Part shown: positions 20,701 through 29,419 of the stretch, in pieces
Layout of the letters: every line of letters starts with the position of its first letter
How positions within the stretch are numbered: the stretch's first letter is position 1
Assembly (NCBI RefSeq): GCF_050948215.1
Contig: NC_135150.1
Span: forward strand, 22,733,943 to 22,797,942
From: Halictus rubicundus
Lineage: Eukaryota > Arthropoda > Insecta > Hymenoptera > Halictidae
DNA length: 64,000 nucleotides
Direction of reading: 5' to 3'
The notes under the pieces: generated by a model
The model's input: the letters and a program-made list of their open reading frames with translations, nothing else
What the model was told of the DNA's origin: nothing
Database searches by the model: none
Position numbers and translations under genes: made by a program

Positions 20701-22316
20701 GTGTTGCAGAAGCTTAATTAGTTTCACCCTTTGACGTACGATTTTGTTCTTGATTACATTGATTAGAACTTCTTTGACTCTAATCATGTTTTAGATGAAA
20801 AAGATAATTGGTATTTATTATTTGCATTTATTTTAACACGTTGACTGCCGATTCAACGATGACAAAAGTTAGATAACATAAAAACAATTTATTGAATAAA
20901 AGCGTTTGTTGAGTAAACAAACTTCTTTTTTTGTGATTATTAATGTTACAATTAATCATGTTGAGTAACGTTCACTGTCATCTTCCTTTTTTAGAGATAT
21001 TCTTTTTACCTTTTAGTATTTTCTACAATCAAATATTTACTTGCACAGTTATATGTCGTCGAGAATATCGTAAAATACCCTTGAATTTTGATAAACAACA
21101 TTTAAATAATTGACTATACTTTAGATAGTATAGAATACTTGTTTTAAATCAATTTTGATAGCAGCAAAATCTACTTATCAGTGTTAAAAAAATTATTAGT
21201 TAAATCTTCACTGGTTAACGAACTTGTCCTCTTAAATTTCATATTCTTCTTCACTAAAACAATTAAATACTGTACTTGTATTTTTATATTGTTTTATTTT
21301 TTCTAGTTTAATTTATGATTTATATTTCATGCATGAGGTAATGGTATTTATACGTGAACAAGTACCAGATTTTAATCAAGTTTGTAAATTAATGTATCTT
21401 TTATCAGAAATCATCTAAAATCTGAAGGTAACAGTGTTGCTCTTTTGGTATTGCAGGACATTATGAACAGAGAAAAGGAGGATCAGCTGCCGAACATGCA
21501 AGTTGGATTCATCGATTCGATCTGCCTTCCCATCTACGAGGTAATTTTCTATGATATCGACGATAGATAAATAAATCTCAGTTCATACAACGTTTTATTT
21601 CATTAAATGCACCAGCAATAACGTCAGGCTTGAAGTTTTCTTATATTTTAAAGGGCACCTACTCGTTTCAGAGTAGGTCTTCCGAATAAACTACTGAGTG
21701 TATAGAATTTTCGAGAAAAAACGAGTCTCCAGTTTTTCGCTCATTACATCATGACAAAAAAGTGTTACAAGGGACGTTACCCAAGATATTGGCAACAATA
21801 GGGTTTCCACCACCAACTTTGAAGACTATTTTCACCCCCTAAATATGGATCATTGCAGATAAAAAATATTTTTCAACAAACTCTATCCTGCATAAATTTC
21901 ATTAAAATCCCATGTTAGAATAAAATGAACGGTCGATTATGAAACTGAAGGCCTCCAGCTTTAAAATGAGTGTCCAAATTTATTGTCGTACGATCATCTT
22001 TTACGAAATGATCACAGTGTAAACATTGGAAATGTTTCGGGAATCGAGTATTATTTAGTATAGAGGATTAATTGAGAAAAAAACTCTCCATAATTTATTC
22101 CAAACAGAAGCTAATAGAGACATTTGTCATTTGTTCGACCAGGCATTCGCACTTCTGTCAGAGAAACTGGAGCCGCTGGTGGAGGGTGTCAGGGAAAATA
22201 AACAACACTGGCTCGAGATCGCGGAATCCAGTAGCAAGACGGACAATTGCACGAACCACGACAGGATGTCCTCGATATCCGACAACGAGGAGACCAGCGA
22301 CCAGGCGGACCAATAG
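5510..22316 (+). CDS. Pde11: Pde11: dual 3',5'-cyclic AMP/GMP phosphodiesterase 11, complete 14-exon gene
   Basis: The enzyme hydrolyses cAMP and cGMP to their 5'-monophosphates in the cytosol, ending cyclic-nucleotide signals. The coding exons are 5510-5793, 9085-9457, 11419-11820, 15189-15437, 16688-16798, 17790-17887, 17993-18056, 18166-18401, 18538-18637, 19549-19803, 19884-19993, 20291-20696, 21457-21540 and 22143-22316. They total 2946 nt, giving 981 residues plus stop, and every junction is GT-AG with compatible phase. GAF-A spans about residues 220-430 (NK at 392-393, F400, DE 404-405). GAF-B spans about 437-610 (NK 575-576, F582, DE 586-587). The class I PDE domain spans about 640-950: catalytic His707 in HNWRH, metal ligands His711, His747, Asp748 and Asp858, and the purine-binding Gln883 in EFFEQGD. 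Two GAFs plus this catalytic sequence separate it from PDE4, PDE8 and PDE9. PDE5, PDE6 and PDE10 share the layout, but the sequence is closest to PDE11. The start may be 5510 or 5585. Confidence 0.95.
5912..6105. repeat. Inverted-repeat MITE-like element in Pde11 intron 1
   Basis: The left end, containing GTGCCGCACAAGAAGTC, is matched by an inverted right end reading GACTTCTTGTGAGGCAC. The arms are about 30 bp and the element about 194 bp, with a GC-richer interior and no convincing ORF. I see no clear target-site duplication, so the superfamily is undetermined. Confidence 0.6.
6132..6310 (+). repeat. GACTGCGGAT-family MITE-like element
   Basis: It starts TAGACTGCGGATTTTCTGCA and ends near GCATGAGGATCCGCAG, an imperfect inverted copy. 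The interior resembles the copy at 55676-55875. It is one of many copies in this window. Confidence 0.65.
8507..8821. repeat. Composite inverted repeat (CCTCGATTATCCGAAC inner ends), copy 1
   Basis: The inner arms at 8574-8738 begin AGTGGAACCTCGATTATCCG and close with the inverted copy ending CCACTGTA. This type of end is familiar from pogo/Tigger-like elements. Outside them a second inverted pair, AACGTATTCGTGGCATAA on the left and GTCACAAATATGTT on the right, is also shared with the copy at 14630-14983. The shared flanks mean the mobile unit is either the larger element or one nested in the other. Confidence 0.6.
8903..9457 (+). CDS. Pde11: Possible alternative first exon of Pde11, reading through into exon 2
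   Basis: The frame of exon 2 stays open upstream of its acceptor as far as a TGA at 8861, with in-frame ATGs at 8903 and 8966. The ATG at 8966 has AATA before it (A at -3) and would give MSGHDAADSTVVFTRIDPLQ and 20 further residues before the shared KVTRQ segment, making a 926-aa isoform. PDE11 genes elsewhere use alternative N-termini. The case rests on open frame, start context and position. No transcript evidence is available, and the open frame could be chance. Confidence 0.45.
9085..9457 (+). CDS. Pde11: Pde11 coding exon 2 (N-terminal conserved motif and Ser/Gly linker)
   Basis: Codon 95 is completed at the junction (AG|G), then KVTRQTVDMWLVSHATP follows. A low-complexity Ser/Gly/Thr linker of about 60 residues comes next, then a basic stretch (RPQRRSRHELRHL) and DEKDLIFEL. 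The exon ends in phase 0 at TTG before GTACTG. The basic Ser-containing stretch near its end (RRSRHE) could be a kinase target, but that is only a motif reading. Confidence 0.93.
9458..11418 (+). other. Pde11 intron 2 (2.0 kb)
   Basis: Phase 0 intron. It contains a half-copy of the foldback family at 9700-9876, a G run near 9967-9979 and otherwise AT-rich sequence. The acceptor CCGTAG has a weak pyrimidine tract. Confidence 0.7.
9700..9876 (+). repeat. Foldback family (CTTAACTTCACCTTGGCAAC), single arm
   Basis: It begins GGCTTAACTTCACCTTGGCA and continues through GAAGTTTTAATGCGAGGAAT to GTTTAAAGTTGAGCGATTAT. It matches the left half of the palindromic copy at 15906-16221. Confidence 0.7.
11419..11820 (+). 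CDS. Pde11: Pde11 coding exon 3 (GAF-A, first part)
   Basis: Encodes residues 220-353. It opens VKDICNELDVRSLCHKILQN, the GAF-A first helix, then HADRGSLFLVQG. A low-complexity segment rich in Gly, Ser, Thr, Gln and Asn follows at about 257-303. The fold resumes with CLVSKLFDV, IPWGTGIVGYVAESGE and NIPDAYK. The inserted loop looks much longer than in vertebrate PDE11. The donor is AAG before GTAAGC. Confidence 0.95.
11821..15188 (+). other. Pde11 intron 3 (3.4 kb)
   Basis: Phase 0 intron, AT-rich, holding the second composite inverted repeat at 14630-14983. No additional exon was recognised. Confidence 0.7.
14630..14983. repeat. Composite inverted repeat (CCTCGATTATCCGAAC inner ends), copy 2
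   Basis: The inner arms at 14713-14901 share AGTGGAACCTCGATTATCCG with the copy at 8507-8821. The outer flanks also match: AACGTATTTGTGACAT on the left and GTGTCACGAATATGTT on the right, themselves inverted relative to each other. Middle sequences differ between the copies. A related single end lies near 49790-49812. Confidence 0.6.
15189..15437 (+). CDS. Pde11: Pde11 coding exon 4 (GAF-A, second part)
   Basis: Encodes residues 354-436. It contains DSRFNREIDALTGYRTRALL, LCMPIKDCNGDVIGVAQVIN and the GAF signature NK...F...DE at 392-405. The end, FCGIGLRNAQLYEKSQLEV, leads into the linker helix to GAF-B. In vertebrate PDE11 the tandem GAFs bind cyclic nucleotide; conservation of the signature here is seen, binding is inferred. 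Confidence 0.95.
15438..16687 (+). other. Pde11 intron 4 (1.25 kb)
   Basis: Phase 0 intron. It carries a partial GACTGCGGAT-family element starting about 15650 and the full palindromic foldback element at 15906-16221. Confidence 0.7.
15906..16221. repeat. Foldback element, near-perfect palindrome
   Basis: Two arms of about 150 bp face each other around position 16065. The left arm runs from AACTTCGCCTTGGCAACCCA to GTTTGAAGTTGAGCG, and the right arm is its inverted copy ending GGTGAAGTTAAGCC. A transcript across it would form a long hairpin. The left arm has an incidental ORF (15856-16077). Other family members are at 9700-9876, 36839-36977 and 37744-37888. Confidence 0.85.
16688..16798 (+). 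CDS. Pde11: Pde11 coding exon 5 (start of GAF-B)
   Basis: Encodes residues 437-473, starting VLLDLARMIFEEQSTIEHMV and ending QSLIQCQRVQ. This is the long helix and first strand of the second GAF domain. Both junctions are phase 0 (GTTACAG acceptor, GTAATA donor). Confidence 0.93.
16799..17789 (+). other. Pde11 intron 5 (1.0 kb)
   Basis: Phase 0 intron containing the inverted-repeat element at 17112-17310. The small ORFs just after exon 5 are intronic. Confidence 0.7.
17112..17310. repeat. Inverted-repeat element with TATAGGGTAAGGGA ends
   Basis: It begins TATAGGGTAAGGGACTATAG and ends GTCCCTTACCCTATA. Internal inverted segments include TAATATCTCTTTTTTAGTAT against AATATTAAAAAGGAGATATA. A 5'-intact, 3'-truncated relative lies at 56753-56928. 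It is about 199 bp and has no ORF. Confidence 0.7.
17790..17887 (+). CDS. Pde11: Pde11 coding exon 6 (GAF-B)
   Basis: Encodes VLLVHKASKGSFSRVFDFEA and the acidic NDLSGEDSDSRT loop, residues 474-505 plus two bases of codon 506. The acceptor has a good pyrimidine run (TATTTTTCAG). The donor is TAG|GTGAAT in phase 2, joining to exon 7 to give SRTSPFES. Confidence 0.92.
17993..18056 (+). CDS. Pde11: Pde11 coding exon 7 (GAF-B, 64 nt)
   Basis: This 64-nt exon completes codon 506 and encodes PFESRFPINVGITGYVATTG plus E, the conserved G-I-x-G-Y-V-A strand of GAF-B. It is flanked by introns of only 105 and 109 nt. It ends in phase 0 before GTGAGC. Confidence 0.93.
18166..18401 (+). CDS. Pde11: Pde11 coding exon 8 (GAF-B, second part)
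   Basis: Encodes residues 528-605 plus two bases of codon 606. It contains TVNIPNAYDDPRFDPSVDDG, ILCMPIKNSSGQIIGVIQLI and the second GAF signature NKFDDLAFTKNDE at 575-587. FAIFCGMGIHNTHM closes the domain. The donor GTGAGT follows CACAT (phase 2). Confidence 0.95.
18538..18637 (+). CDS. Pde11: Pde11 coding exon 9 (GAF-B to catalytic linker)
   Basis: Encodes MYEKAVIAMAKQSVTLEVLS followed by YHASASLEDAQRLR, the helix that links GAF-B to the catalytic domain. The donor AAGG|GTTGGT is non-consensus at +3 to +6 (TGGT for RAGT). It is supported because it joins in phase 0 to GLRVPSA of exon 10. Moving it one base upstream would create a stop. Confidence 0.9.
18638..19548 (+). other. Pde11 intron 9 (0.9 kb)
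   Basis: AT-rich phase 0 intron holding the TACAGTG-family element at 18912-19112. Nothing else was recognised. Confidence 0.7.
18912..19112 (+). repeat. MITE-like element, family with TACAGTG ends, copy 3
   Basis: About 201 bp, from TACACTGTTTACTTGATATA to an imperfect inverted end AAACACTGTA. It aligns to the reverse complement of 5111-5313 along its length and to part of 3664-3854. Confidence 0.75.
19549..19803 (+). CDS. Pde11: Pde11 coding exon 10 (catalytic domain, HNWRH)
   Basis: Encodes residues 640-724. It contains HFQLHDFKFDDIYMEDDDTL, CLRMFLDLDFVERFHIDYDV, LCRWLLSVKKNYRNVTYHNW and RHAFNVAQMMFAIL. His707 is the expected general acid and His711 the first metal ligand of class I phosphodiesterases. 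Confidence 0.97.
19884..19993 (+). CDS. Pde11: Pde11 coding exon 11 (catalytic domain, HD motif)
   Basis: Encodes ATQWWKIFGEIECLALIIAC and LCHDLDHRGTNNSFQI, starting at residue 725. It contains the signature HDLDHRGTNN with His747 and Asp748 as metal ligands. It is separated from exon 10 by an 80-nt intron and ends in phase 2 (AA|A). Confidence 0.97.
20291..20696 (+). CDS. Pde11: Pde11 coding exon 12 (catalytic core)
   Basis: Encodes the bulk of the catalytic core to residue 896: ASSPLAQLYSTSTMEHHHFD, LSTDLAVYFRKRG, TVCDLAAITKPWEVEKRVAE and LVSSEFFEQGD. Asp858 is the fourth metal ligand and Gln883 matches the invariant purine-clamp glutamine of PDEs. A Gly-rich insertion (ARGGGYNW) lies at about 833-840. 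Confidence 0.97.
20697..21456 (+). other. Pde11 intron 12 (0.8 kb)
   Basis: AT-rich phase 0 intron with no exon signal. AACACGTTGACTGC at about 20837 matches the end of the element at 23406-23616, so a single repeat end may lie here. Confidence 0.65.
21457..21540 (+). CDS. Pde11: Pde11 coding exon 13
   Basis: Encodes DIMNREKEDQLPNMQVGFID and SICLPIYE, residues 897-924, near the end of the catalytic domain. Both junctions are phase 0. Confidence 0.95.
21541..22142 (+). other. Pde11 intron 13 (0.6 kb)
   Basis: Phase 0 intron with no recognised exon or element. A short near-palindrome at about 21655-21685 pairs CTACTCGTTTC with AGAGTAG-like sequence, but it is weak. Confidence 0.6.
22143..22316 (+). 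CDS. Pde11: Pde11 coding exon 14 and stop codon
   Basis: Encodes AFALLSEKLEPLVEGVRENK followed by QHWLEIAE, the last catalytic helices, then a Ser/Asp/Glu/Gln-rich tail of about 30 residues ending ETSDQADQ. The stop is TAG at 22314-22316. The tail has no domain. Acidic and serine-rich, it may be disordered. Confidence 0.95.
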   Translation, partial: AFALLSEKLEPLVEGVRENKQHWLEIAESSSKTDNCTNHDRMSSISDNEETSDQADQ

Positions 22317-23340
22317 TCATTATCACGAGCCGCGCGATACAGGCGAAGGAATGAATGATCAACGGACGGTAGCTTCTATGCATTTACGGAGCGAATTACG
22401 CAATCGGACGGCCACGATCGCAGCTGGCCGTCCCGAAAAGCTGAGAAGCTTGGCGAATATTACGCGCCTACGTCTCGATATTAGGTATTAAAAAGCATTG
22501 TGAGTTAATTTATTAATTTATATTAATCACTGGCGGAGCATTGTCGGTACCAATGACGTGCGATTTGCAAACACTTTCGCGAACTTCCGGGGAGCCGCTG
22601 TAAATTAACGGTATGAAATCGCGTATGGCTTTCCGTAAACGGTCGCCAAGGAACAAATATCTTCTATTCGATCGACTTCGCTGGCGGCCTCGATGAGAAA
22701 TCCTGTTTCAAAACGAGATTAATCCTGCGAATTTTATGGTCGGGTTTTGCGGGACTCGAGGAGGCTGCAGGGAAATTAGCTTAAGGCCGTCGAGGAGCTT
22801 CGTCCTCTCTTTGGAAATAAAACAGATCAACCCAGAGATGCTACTCTTGTACCTGATCGTATTGTACGTATACTTACTATGGCAGAACTTTGTGGTCGAG
22901 AGAGGACGAAGAGGAACGGGCGTGTACAGGAAAATTCGCTGAGAATCACTGAAAGCTGATCAGTAGACTGACTTCATGTATTTATAACAAAAATGAGTAA
23001 ATGTAACGTAAACCGGAAGACATAGTAGAAGGACAGAGTTATTTTTAAATAATTAGCAGTAAACCTACCATCGCCTATCGAATGACCGGTTTCAGATTTT
23101 GTATTAGGTATACAAATGTATTCGTGGCTCTCACTGATTGAGATTATTATGGAGAATAAAATATATTCTCATGTTTTGTAAACAATCAATAAATTCGCGA
23201 AGGAAAGGCTTCGAATTACTTGGCACACCTAATATTATACAATTACTGAAATTGTAACGATGTTTCCACTGGATACATACATCTGTATTTCAGCATGAAC
23301 TGTAGTAAAAATCGCAGAGAGTCTAAATAAATTGAATCGC
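22317..23340 (+). other. Probable Pde11 3' untranslated region
   Basis: Sequence after the stop codon is GC-moderate to about 22940, then AT-rich. AATAAA hexamers on the plus strand lie at 22816-22821, 23155-23160, 23188-23193 and 23326-23331. I cannot tell which is used. Confidence 0.5.
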
Positions 23341-23405
23341 GTAATTTTTATAAGGCAACGCATTCCAACCACTTGTAACGGTTGGTGGGTTTAGTGTTAA
23401 ACTTA

Positions 23406-23616
23406 TTAACGCGTTGACTGCTAACCTAAATTTGTTTAATGAGACCCTAACTGCAAAGTTAAACTTCATCGCATTGACTACTTCTTTAATCCTTTTAGAT
23501 CCTATAACATCTAATAAAATTTGACTTACAGAAATATATTATGACAAAGATTGGTTTTTAAAGATTGACGATAAGTAGTTACTCATATATGACAGACATG
23601 GCAGTCAACGTGTTGA
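23406..23616. repeat. Inverted-repeat element with AACGCGTTGACTGC ends
   Basis: The left end is TTAACGCGTTGACTGCTAAC and the right end GGCAGTCAACGTGTTGA is its imperfect inverse. It is about 210 bp with no ORF. The left TTAA might be a piggyBac-type target site, but the right side does not show it. Similar single ends occur at 20837 and near 49697. Confidence 0.5.
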
Positions 23617-23621
23617 TAGAA

Positions 23622-24286
23622 GAAATAAGTTTTTATTTAACTCTTTTTCTTCGCAAGTATGCACAAACATTTTGTTTTGTATAAAGATCCGCAGTTTACT
23701 GATCAACTTTTTATACGAGGTCCTAGTCGCTGATTGAAGACCTGTAGTTCGTGATGATTCAAAGATTTTATTTATTTTAGTTGATGTCCTATGAAATATT
23801 CGTTTCTTCAAAATCTTTACTATGCAGTAACTGTTGAAATCATACTTTTAAGTAATTGACGAAACGATGATATTCTTTATCATATGTTTGAAAATATTTT
23901 ATAAAACGTTACATTAGTTTTTATTCCCGTGCTATGTTTATGTATAATTGATTATTCAATATAATTTAATATTGATACGACATAGGATTTCAATTATTTT
24001 TACTAAGCGAATTAACGTGACATTTTATGCAAAATATTCCAAATTTTTCCATTTTTGTTGGATTTTGTAAAACTTATTAATCCAGCTCCGTCTTGGAATC
24101 GCGTTTGCAAGTTCTCTCCGCTATTACGAGCTCGTTCGATTCAAGAATCGGGTTGTACATTGTAATTAGATAATGTATTCGTAAACCAAAGTGTACATTT
24201 ATACATCAAGGTTAATCGTGATCTTTGTTACTCGATACGGGAATGAATTTAATCGTCTGTTGTAACGTTCTAATTAATTAGCTTTA

Positions 24287-24290
<4 letters not shown>
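23622..24290. other. AT-rich non-coding sequence, partial GACTGCGGAT-family end
   Basis: An end of the GACTGCGGAT family, in the orientation ATAAAGATCCGCAGTTTACT, closes at 23700. The rest to 24290 is AT-rich with no gene signal. Confidence 0.5.
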
Positions 24291-24291
<1 letters not shown>

Positions 24292-24336
<45 letters not shown>

Positions 24337-24340
24337 AAGA
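24292..24340. repeat. (GA)n microsatellite
   Basis: About 25 GA units, with a few GAAA interruptions. It accounts for the Arg-Glu and Ser-Leu runs in overlapping open frames, which are not genes. Confidence 0.95.
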
Positions 24341-26239
24341 CGGAGAGCAAAGGCGAGCTTCCATGCACGTTGTTCACCTCGCTTTCTATTGTCTTGAATG
24401 TCACGCAACATCGTTCGAAAGCCAGATGCCCGGTTTCCTCTCTTTCCACCACGGGTTTGATGTCCAGGCGAAGTTCTCTACGCTCGAGTACCGATTCGCG
24501 TAATCTTCCTGAGACCACGTTCTCACGGTTGCCTGAAATCCTTTAACAAAAATACGTACATATCATGGACGTTTCATCAATTTTACTCGCGCATTGTCCA
24601 CGTTCGCGTGGAAATAAACGACGCTTAGAATTGCCGCTTCAGCGTAGAATCGAAGTACCAGTTCGAATTTCGTAAATGATACTGCAGGATGGTAACTATA
24701 CAGTGCAAAGAAATTCACGTCGGAATAATTTATTCGATTGTAGAGATTACGTGGGGTTTAGGATTAGAGTGTAGGCTTATTATGATTAAAATTAAATATT
24801 ATCTTGACGAAAAGAATGATTTATAACCGTATAATCCTTTTAGTTTCAAGCAAGAAACTTTGTGACAAATATCCCGACGTGAATATTAATTTTACCAACC
24901 TGTATAGTAAATTGTAGATTTTAGCTGACAAATGACGAATCATTTTAGAGAATCAAACAGTTTGTACATGTTTTATGTTAATTTGTAGGCTTGCATTCGT
25001 TTCGGCAATCATACTAGCAAAGTATTTCAAGTTTCCGACAGATTTGTGCGGAAAAAGGATTTATACGAACGTTCAGAAATGATTCCAATCAATAAAATAC
25101 CAGATCAATTAACTAATGGTGTAATGCAATCATGTATTCAATTTTTATTTTATTTTAATCGGGAGAGTGCTAGAATTCATGCATATGTTTTAAAGAAAAT
25201 TTCTGATACAGTGAACGAATAATTCACTATGAATCAATTAATTAATTATTTAGTGGGAAAAGTTTAGTTTCCATTGTATTTTAATCAGGAAAAAGCTAAT
25301 CCTAAGTTTCTAAAATATATCTGACGCTGTGAATGATAGATTCACTTTGAATAAACTTTTAACGATTCATTTTCGAAATTCTCGAAATTTTTTAATAGAT
25401 ATTGTTTGGTTAAACACAGACATAATAGCAATACTACAGGCAATTCGTAATTACATTTACCGACAGATTTGCACGCGGAAACTGGTGTCACGATCGCTAC
25501 TGTAATCAGCAAACCATATTTCCGTATACCTGCATCATGCATTATTGAGTGATGCTGATTGCGTTTACTCGGTAATCAACTATTACTGAGACAATTTGTG
25601 AAAATGCTTAAAACTTGTTTACTGGCCTGCTTGACAGTTTACCTAATTAATTTCCAGGCTAAATAATACATTTTGCGAGATTGCCTTACCTAAAGGTGAA
25701 ATCAAAATCAAATTTAGCAAACAATATTTTCCTATATAATTAAGAGTCGAAAGAATCCTTGAAAATACTTAACGTGTGTTTACTAAGTTGCTTAAAAGTT
25801 TCTCTAATTGATTTCCAGGTTGAATTAAAAGTATCAATTAAACATATTTTTATCTTCGATTTTTACAACTGATTCAGAATATTCTTATTTTACAGAAAAA
25901 GCAGTTCAAGTTTAATAAATTAGAAAATTTCTGTTTCACAGAACCAATTCAGAAAATTTGTATAAACTCCCCAATCTAATCGTAACAAATCTGTAATTAG
26001 AATTGCTTTGGACCTCTAGAGCTATTCTAAAGTAGAAATCTCTCGGGAGAGCCAAACTCGCCATCTTGTCTTCTGACAGACAGTTCTATTTCCGACAATA
26101 GAAGTATTAGAAGTCTATTTCTTGAAATAGTCGGATGTATCACATTGTCCAATAGACAGGCAACATAAAAGATTCGACACCGCATGTTGCAAATAAAAAG
26201 AAGCTTTTTCGCAACTTCTGTATAAATCTTTTTCCTACA
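24341..26239. other. Non-coding sequence, no gene seen
   Basis: AT-rich intergenic DNA with a GC-moderate patch to about 24680. Around 25180-25340 and 25620-25820 there are diverged direct repeats, for example variants of GATTCACTWTGAATAAA and of TTTCCAGGYTRAATTAA. No ORF has recognisable homology. Confidence 0.5.
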
Positions 26240-26314
26240 AGCTTGAATTTTTAAAGCTTGGATCTTCGAAGCTTGAATTTTCGGAGCTTGAGTTTTTAAA
26301 GCTTGGATCTTTGG
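26240..26314. repeat. 15-bp tandem repeat, five units
   Basis: Five units start AGCTTGAATTTTTAA or AGCTTGGATCTTCGA, beginning at 26240, 26255, 26270, 26285 and 26300. Because 15 is a multiple of 3, the minus-strand frame reads a pentapeptide repeat of the type KIQAL/KTQAP. That ORF (26027-26332) has no other support as a gene. Confidence 0.85.
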
Positions 26315-27132
26315 ATCATCGTGCGAATTCATCGGTGCTTAAAGATCAGAGACGTGGTTTTGCGAAGATGGAGGCAGTCAGGCGTTCATTCGCGTGTGAT
26401 CGTTACTTGTAACAATAGTCCGTATCTTGTATATGTTCCTTTTAATCCTTCAAGTCCGTTTTCTCTTTCTTCTTCTTCTTTTTTTTTTTTGTATACTTGT
26501 TGATTGCCTCCCGTCGATTTTCATTAATTCCACGACGGGAGGGATGGTGTAAGAAGTGTGATAAATAAAAGTGTGAGTGCGTGTGCTGTCGTTCCAGCTG
26601 AATGTCTGCGGGCAAGAAAGCGTCACTATGAATATTCTCGTGTAAATTATTGATACGTCGAAACGGAAATGTTTGGCGTGTATGCCGTTTACCGTTACGA
26701 TTAGCATATAGTACGAGAGTCATATATTATACTGAACAATATCTAATATATTAAAGCGAGACTAAATTATGTGATACACACATCGTCTTTTATTTATTCT
26801 GTTCACCTCTTCGTCCTGACCTACACTTTAGAGAAATATCCTGTACAAAGACTCTAGGAAGCATTTGAGCACTAAATTTCAAAAAATGGTTGATTTATAT
26901 TAGTTTCACAAACAACTATGTTTCATATTTTGTTGTACAGTATTATATTTTGAACAAATATTTTAAATGAACAATCCGTCATAAAGATATAAAATATTTT
27001 GCAGTCTTAACAACGGGAAATAGATTTTCAAAAAAAGTTATTTTTATTATGTACACATTTATCGTGCATACTTTACTAGTTAATATTTTAGTACTATTCG
27101 CATCATATTGTTAAGATTACACTGCTCATCAC
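26315..27132. other. Non-coding sequence with pyrimidine-rich patch
   Basis: A TTCTTCTTCTTTTTTTTTT patch lies at about 26468-26491. It gives Lys-rich open frames on the minus strand, which I do not take as genes. Otherwise AT-rich. Confidence 0.5.
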
Positions 27133-27300
27133 TGGGCTACGAATCTTTATGAAAAATAAAAATTGTATAAATTCTAGAAAAAATGTTTTCCCTCCTTTAA
27201 TAATTTTAATAAGCTGAAGCTAAAATTCTTTTCATCTGTTTAATATCTTAAATTGTGTCTACTTATTTCGACCATAAATGCATAAAACCCGCAGTCTACT
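27133..27300. repeat. GACTGCGGAT-family element (diverged)
   Basis: The right end AAATGCATAAAACCCGCAGTCTA closes at 27300. The left end GGGCTACGAATCTTTATG is a weaker inverse. Confidence 0.45.
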
Positions 27301-27339
27301 TAGCGCGTTGATTGTGACGTTGTTTATATGTGGCTGACA

Positions 27340-27775
27340 CAATTTCCCGCCCACTTTTAGAAGTTAATTTTTAATTAAATAGCACAAGATTTTAGGATAT
27401 TTGAGGAAATGAAAAAGGACAAAATTTTGAAGTCTGTAGATTATACTATGTAAGTTTTATTAAATACTATAAATATTATGTAATATGTACACTAAATAGT
27501 AATTTGTAATAAGCAATTTACAATTATAATTTAATATAATTATAGTATGTAATAAAAGCTACATAGTATGATCTACACACTTCAACTTTTTCGTTCCCCC
27601 AAATATGTTAAACTCTTTCATTGTTTGATATGCTTACTATGTAATTTTTATTATTTATTTTCCGGTCATTTTCAAAAGTCAATTTTTAGTGAAACAGCAG
27701 AAGATTTTGGCATGTCGGAGGGAATAAAATAGTTCAAAGTATTGAAGCCTACGGATAATACTACGTAATTTATTT
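27340..27775. repeat. Cluster of direct and inverted copies of one AT-rich unit
   Basis: TTGAAGTCTGTAGATTATAC with its flank near 27429 is inverted at about 27550-27600 (GTATGATCTACACACTTCAA) and repeated directly near 27740 (TTGAAGCCTACGGATAATAC). The upstream sequence (AGCACAAGATTTTAGG / AGCAGAAGATTTTGGC) is also duplicated. This looks like two related inverted-repeat elements side by side. Confidence 0.55.
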
Positions 27776-29413
27776 ATCTGCTTCTTCGCCGAAGCGCGAA
27801 ACCGTTTAACAAACTGCTCTGAAACTTTCGATCCGCCGCTTAATAGAATCTGTTAATTGGAATTTAAACCGGCGTCTTAAGAGGCCGACGACTCGATGTC
27901 AGTGATGACACGATCGAAGAAGATACCGGATCAATAATTGACAAATTGCATTCCGCTATGTAGGTCAATTGGTGACATATAACGACAACAAGGTATCGTA
28001 ATTTCCTTTCGGTTATACTTAATTAAAGACAAACTCTTGATAAGAGGTGGCCGATAAGCAGCAATTCTCTGATTCTAGGAATTCTAGGTTTACGAAGCAC
28101 TAAAAGTGACTATTTTGCATCAATTTACAAAAATAACATGAATATATCTATTCAAATTTTTAGCAATTTTAGCAAGTAAATTTAGAAATTTCGTAATTTT
28201 CACCGGTTCCGTAAATCTAGTGCTAAAGAAATTATTAACTTGGCCGGAAAGTCCTCTCGCTTGTCTGACCGTTGAAATTGAAACTGACAAATAGAAATCC
28301 TCCGATGCTAAATAAATAATTAGGTTAGCCAGAAATTCTTTTTGTTTGTTTCAATATTTACAGATATGTTCTATTGAATTTAAATTAATAAAACATAAAT
28401 GTTGTCTGTTCTGATTGCATTTTATTGAATTTTATTTTGTTTTAACATTCGTTTTCGTAGATATCAGTAGACTAATAAGACGATTATCGATAGAAGAAAA
28501 AAAAAAAGAAATGTACAGACTGCGTATACACAAATTATTTTTTCAACATACACTTCGATAAATGTTTATGGTTCCTTCCGTAAATTCTCTGCAACTCTTT
28601 CTCTCTCTAAAAATTCTGCGATTCTACAGTTTGCTAAACAGAAATGGCAGTGCACGTGTAACCTGATAACCCCATTCTCCCAAAAACGTTTAAACAATCC
28701 CGTTTCTACGAGTTCTACATCTCTTTTCAGGTTTCAGCGAAACTGGGGTCGCAAAGTAGGCCAGTCGAGTGGAAATAAAAAAGTTAATAAGCTGCGATTT
28801 ATTTTTTTCAACCCTTACCAATTTGCGTATTCGAAATTTTTTACAACAATATCGCGGTCGCTTCCAACATGTTTCGAAAAGTTTTCGATCATGTTCTTGT
28901 CTATAGTATTTTGTTTTTCCATTTGGTAAATCAGTGTTATGGCATTTTCTTGAACACTATAGAGTGACAATACGAAAAATAATGCAGTAATAATTCTATG
29001 AAAATATGATACTTTTATACAAAAGATTTATTTAAAAGAAATGTTGGAACGAATTCCGAAAATACTAACAATTCCAAAATATCAAACTTTACTTCATATC
29101 TAACTACATATTGCACAAGCTTTTATTATAATTTTCGAAAAAAGTAAAGCTCATTGAGGTATAAAATGTACATTTCATCATTAATTTAGATTTTACCTAT
29201 CATGGTAGCTTAGTGTCAAAGATTAACAATTGACTAATGTTATTTCAGAATAATTCACTTCATAATAATTTCTTTTCAGATTGTTATTTAGAATAAAATT
29301 AGTAAACTCTCTTTAGATACGACACAATCATTAAAACACTGCCTATACTTTGTACAGAATAATTATAGGTAACAGGGCTCTGAATAACAGAAGAATCACT
29401 AATTATAAATCAT
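27776..29413. other. AT-rich sequence between the two genes, no gene seen
   Basis: This is the 3'-3' interval between Pde11 and the minus-strand PDZ gene. No convincing ORF or RNA gene was seen. A short GC-richer patch lies at about 27786-27925. Confidence 0.5.
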
Positions 29414-29419
29414 TTTATT
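29414..29419 (-). terminator. Candidate poly(A) signal of the PDZ gene
   Basis: TTTATT on the plus strand is AATAAA on the minus strand, about 175 nt past the stop codon of the PDZ gene. Such hexamers are common in this AT-rich DNA, so usage is uncertain. Confidence 0.35.
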
